Source: Desarmillaria ectypa (taxonomy: Eukaryota; Basidiomycota; Agaricomycetes; Agaricales; Physalacriaceae). Taken from it: DNA of 64,000 nt. Numbering within the stretch: the first letter of the stretch is position 1; every line of letters begins with the position of its first letter. Below are positions 61,467-64,000 of this stretch, in pieces. The notes beneath the pieces are model-generated. The model was not told where the DNA came from. It ran no database searches and saw only the letters and a program-made list of their open reading frames with translations. The position numbers and the translations under genes are program-made. The stretch is taken from assembly GCA_030407005.1 (NCBI GenBank), contig JAUDYN010000009.1, positions 1,426,001 through 1,490,000 on the forward strand, read 5' to 3'.

Positions 61467-63026
61467 TCAAAAAAGACCGGGAAGGTTTCTTACTTCTAGA
61501 TGATATCCGCCTACATTCAGTCTCCGTAGTCGCGACGACTTGATTATGATATCTCTTCCTGCTGACGGAAACCCCGAAGATAGACTCTGCTTGATGTTTC
61601 GCACATCAATTTGCGCAGTGTGGAGATACTTCATCTGTGGGATACATTGATCAAGTACAGCCTGCAAGACACTCCTGTAAGTAAATCATAAGTGGAAAGT
61701 TATCAATCACTGACTAGCACGTTCTTTCCCCCAGCCACCGCGAGCTCTTCCAGCACTGAGCACTCCTTGCACAAAAGTCTGAGCGCATCCACGCTTATAA
61801 ACGCCTGTGGCATCTCAAGACGCCGGAGCCTACCAGCATGTTTACTTGCTAGATGGTGTATGATACCATCAAAACGGACATTGGAGGCTACAAAGTCGTT
61901 GTCGGAGAGTAAGGCGAGATGTTCGATGGGAGAGCTCGCGATCACAGTGCGTATCCATTTGCCCAGTCGATCGGCCTCGTCGCGACTCCATACGGGTGAG
62001 TAGTGGACAGTGAATGACTGGAGGTTGGGCAAGAAGGGAACGACGGGTGAAGGGCGTAGTTGCTGTGAAAAATTAGACTAGAGTAGCGAAGAACGTGAAT
62101 AACAAACCAGATAGTATTGTAATGACACAGATCGTAATTGGGGTAACTGCGACAGAAAAGAAAATACATCTTCATCCATAAGAGAGTACGATAGTCCATG
62201 TGAAAAGGCAGTGATGTTCTCAAGCTGCGGCGCAAGGGACTTGAGCACGCCGGGGGTTATCGATCCACAATTGCCCTACTAGAGATATCAGCCTTGCGGA
62301 ACCAAGTCGAGATAAGATGATATAATAATACACCTTCAAATGCAGCTCAGTCAACGTCAAGTTGGCCAGCCACGACGGCAATGCGTCTAATATCGCTCTT
62401 GTTGGACCTTGTAGCACCAAAACGTTAATCGCGGTGATTTGTACCAGCGTCGGTGCCCTCAGCGCGTCCATACACGAAGTATTGACCGCGAGATGGGACA
62501 GATAGGGCAACGTCTTTAGAGCACCCAGGACATCTGTGAAGAGGTCGTCGTGGTACATCGTTGGCATTAGGCGACAAAATCGCAGATTCACGAAAGACCG
62601 TATGGCACCAAGCAGTATCGCCGGAAATTGATTAAGTGGTGGTGGTCGCGGAGAAAGGTATCCTGTAGAACATTGATGCATACACCAAGAAGACAAACGG
62701 TAGAACTCACCACTAATTTCCAGTGAAATAACTTTTGGTGCATGATGAGGCAGACAAGCCGAGCTGAACATCGAGGATGGCTAATTCTGGATTCCTGAGT
62801 TTTCACTACCAGTATACAGAAAGCTACACACTGGGGGTAGTCCTTTATCCTTCAAACTGAATGTTGGACGGAGCTTGGGCGACCAGATGACCTTGGAGTA
62901 CAGGATTTTGGTGGCGAGCTGGTTGAGACTACGACTGACAAGTGCGCAGTTTCTGAGGGCTGCATATTCGGTACGGAGGTTTTCAAGTATACAGCTTAGG
63001 ACGTCGTCGTTGAGGATGGGGTCCAT
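61467..63026 (-). CDS. F-box/LRR protein
   Basis: Exons 62832-63026, 62711-62780, 62334-62662 and 62108-62275, one ending near 61728, and a last one ending at 61467. The start MDPILNDDVLSCILENLRTE plus LRNCALVSRSLNQLATKILY is an F-box of the kind common in Agaricomycetes. It is followed by leucine-rich repeats (LPYLSHLAVNTSCMDALRAP, LPSWLANLTLTELHLK, VFSFLSQLPQLRSVSLQYYL, LRRLEMPQAFISVDALRLL). F-box proteins recruit substrates to SCF ubiquitin ligases. The last junction does not keep frame: LQAVLDQCIPQMKYLHTAQI fits the family, but joining it to ...AVAGGKNVL requires a non-standard splice or indicates a frameshift. The gene is divergent from U2 copy 2, about 100 nt away. Confidence 0.78.
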
Positions 63027-63073
63027 GGTGGTGGTCGAAGGGAAGGAGTATCGGCCCGATATCCGAATATGGA

Positions 63074-63129
63074 TATGGTCCGTGCACCAAAGCTCGGGGG
63101 TACAAAAAGCGCATCCCGACATCCGAAAA
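63074..63129 (+). promoter_or_regulatory. conserved upstream block of U2 copy 2
   Basis: The same AGCTCGGGGGTACAAAAAG and GCGCATCCCGACATC elements as at copy 1. The block sits within 50 nt of the divergent F-box gene's start and may serve both genes. Confidence 0.5.
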
Positions 63130-63316
63130 CCTTACCACTCTGGCCTTTTGGCTTAGATCAAGTGTAGTATCTGTTCTTAATAGTTTAACCACTATTACGG
63201 AGGCACCGCCTCCCGTATTGGTTATCTAATTTTTGCCGCTCTTGTCCTCTGTGCTCTGCTTGCAACATGGAGGTGTGATGACCTTGCTACTGCAGTACTG
63301 GCTTGTGTCGTCGGGG
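63130..63316 (+). ncRNA. U2 spliceosomal snRNA, copy 2
   Basis: Identical to copy 1 over the first about 105 nt: CCTTTTGGCTTAGATCAAG, GTGTAGTA, stem IIa AATAGT/ACTATT, the GGAGGC/GCCTCC hairpin and Sm site TAATTTTTG. It diverges 3' of the Sm site. Stem III reads CCTCTGTG with CATGGAGG and still pairs fully if G-U is allowed. Loop IV reads TACTGCAGTAC in place of the canonical TATTGCAGTAC, so binding of U2B'' could be weakened. The closing GATGAC/GTCGTC stem is kept. It is probably transcribed, but copy 1 has the more canonical 3' half. Ends are estimates. Confidence 0.9.
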
Positions 63317-63385
63317 GATCCCTTTTTTATCTTTGCTGTGCACTTGTGAGGACTTCCAGTTGGCGGTCTTTGGGTTGCAGCAAAC

Positions 63386-64000
63386 AAAATTCATTGTCTG
63401 TCGAATTGAACATGTTCAGTCATCTTTCGGTGGGAGTTATTTTAGGTCGGAGTAGAGCGAGTAGTTTCTCTTTGTCTTCGCTTCTATCAATATATGGTGT
63501 GGAGAAGAGATGATATGAAAGCAGGAAATGTATGTCTCCGAAATCATAAAATTTAGTGAGTGTGCGTAGATGTGTCGGCAGTGAAATGTCAGCGACAGAT
63601 TTTCTTGACGTTGACGCGATATCTTGGTGAAACTCTGGAAGCAGTTATCTATATCATAGTTACAAAAATCAAATGATTGCATAATGCTTCTGTACCCCCC
63701 ACAACTATGTCGCCCTAGTCCACTGAGGCAGCTTCTTCATCAACTCCACATTCCTAAACATTTCAGTGTTTTCCCAGCCGCCAAGTTAGCCAACCACAGT
63801 TTCTTTCAGTACATCAGCGCATTCTCCTCGTCTTTTACATGCATTGAGCAACTAGCGCAGCGTCTGTCGATACTCAGTTGAATCTTGGAGCTCTTCTTCC
63901 TCTATCCTCGCTAGAATCTGCAATGCAGGATCGATCCAAGCACCAGGGCGCACGCACCTGCCTCTGACTGCGAGGAGAAAACAAGACTGGGCGACACTTC
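63386..64000. other. right flank, no supported gene
   Basis: Only short frames are present (for example 63437-63682 - and 63684-63881 +), and none has a recognisable domain. A gene may begin or end just outside the window. Confidence 0.4.

Larger units (their letters stand above)
63074..63385 (+). repeat. inverted duplicate of the U2 locus (copy 2)
   Basis: This block matches the reverse complement of 7990-8301 at about 95%, including 5' and 3' flanks of the snRNA. Confidence 0.92.

Noticed and set aside
1..64000. Searched for CRISPR arrays, tRNA genes and bacterial-type operons.
   Set aside because: No regularly spaced repeats, no A/B-box pair with a cloverleaf, and gene structure is clearly fungal.

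Overview
The window looks like a euchromatic piece of a mushroom-forming basidiomycete (Agaricomycetes) nuclear genome. Genes are interrupted by many introns of about 45-70 nt with GT(R)NGY donors, and several exons are only 8-20 nt long. The families are typical of this group: DUF6534 and DUF6533 membrane proteins, a SurE-like secreted phosphatase, GH5, GH30 and GH28, an AOX-type GMC oxidase, and F-box/LRR proteins. Exon models were built by hand by joining frames at GT/GC...AG sites. Most give a complete in-frame total, but none is confirmed by transcripts.

Layout, left to right: GH5 glycosidase (2153-3830 +); a secreted Ser/Ala/Gly/Asn-rich protein with tandemly duplicated mini-exons (4110-6414 -); U2 snRNA copy 1 (about 8058-8243 -); SurE-like phosphatase (8887-10145 +); an LRR-like protein (11523-12854 -); two adjacent decayed right-handed beta-helix genes, one GH28-like (13720-15666) and one pectate-lyase-like (16638-18676); a kelch-repeat protein (19052-20447 +); two delta-12-type fatty acid desaturase paralogs (21327-22775 and 27061-28555, both +) separated by 4.3 kb without recognisable genes; a gene-poor stretch (28.6-33.2 kb); an 18-exon alcohol oxidase (33183-35902 +); a convergent pair of DUF6534 membrane-protein paralogs (37057-38606 + and 41187-42901 -); the AP-1 beta-adaptin (45052-47845 +); a GH30 glycosidase (48372-50895 +); an alpha/beta hydrolase (53174-54429 +); a DUR3-type urea/polyamine transporter with 24 exons (54640-57979 -); a DUF6533 membrane protein (58721-60246 +); an AT-rich island; an F-box/LRR protein (61467-63026 -); and U2 snRNA copy 2 (about 63130-63316 +).

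The genes do not form an obvious single cluster. Several serve nutrient acquisition: secreted glycosidases, a secreted phosphatase, urea uptake and decayed pectinolytic genes. Two are housekeeping (AP-1 beta, U2 snRNA). The desaturases and alcohol oxidase act on lipids and alcohols.

The most notable observations are the two U2 snRNA genes in inverted orientation, whose differences fall mostly at CpG sites; the tandem exon-plus-intron duplications in the secreted protein; and the DUF6534 pair, which share almost identical exon lengths apart from one intron present in only one copy. I did not find a clearly new multi-gene defence or biosynthetic system.
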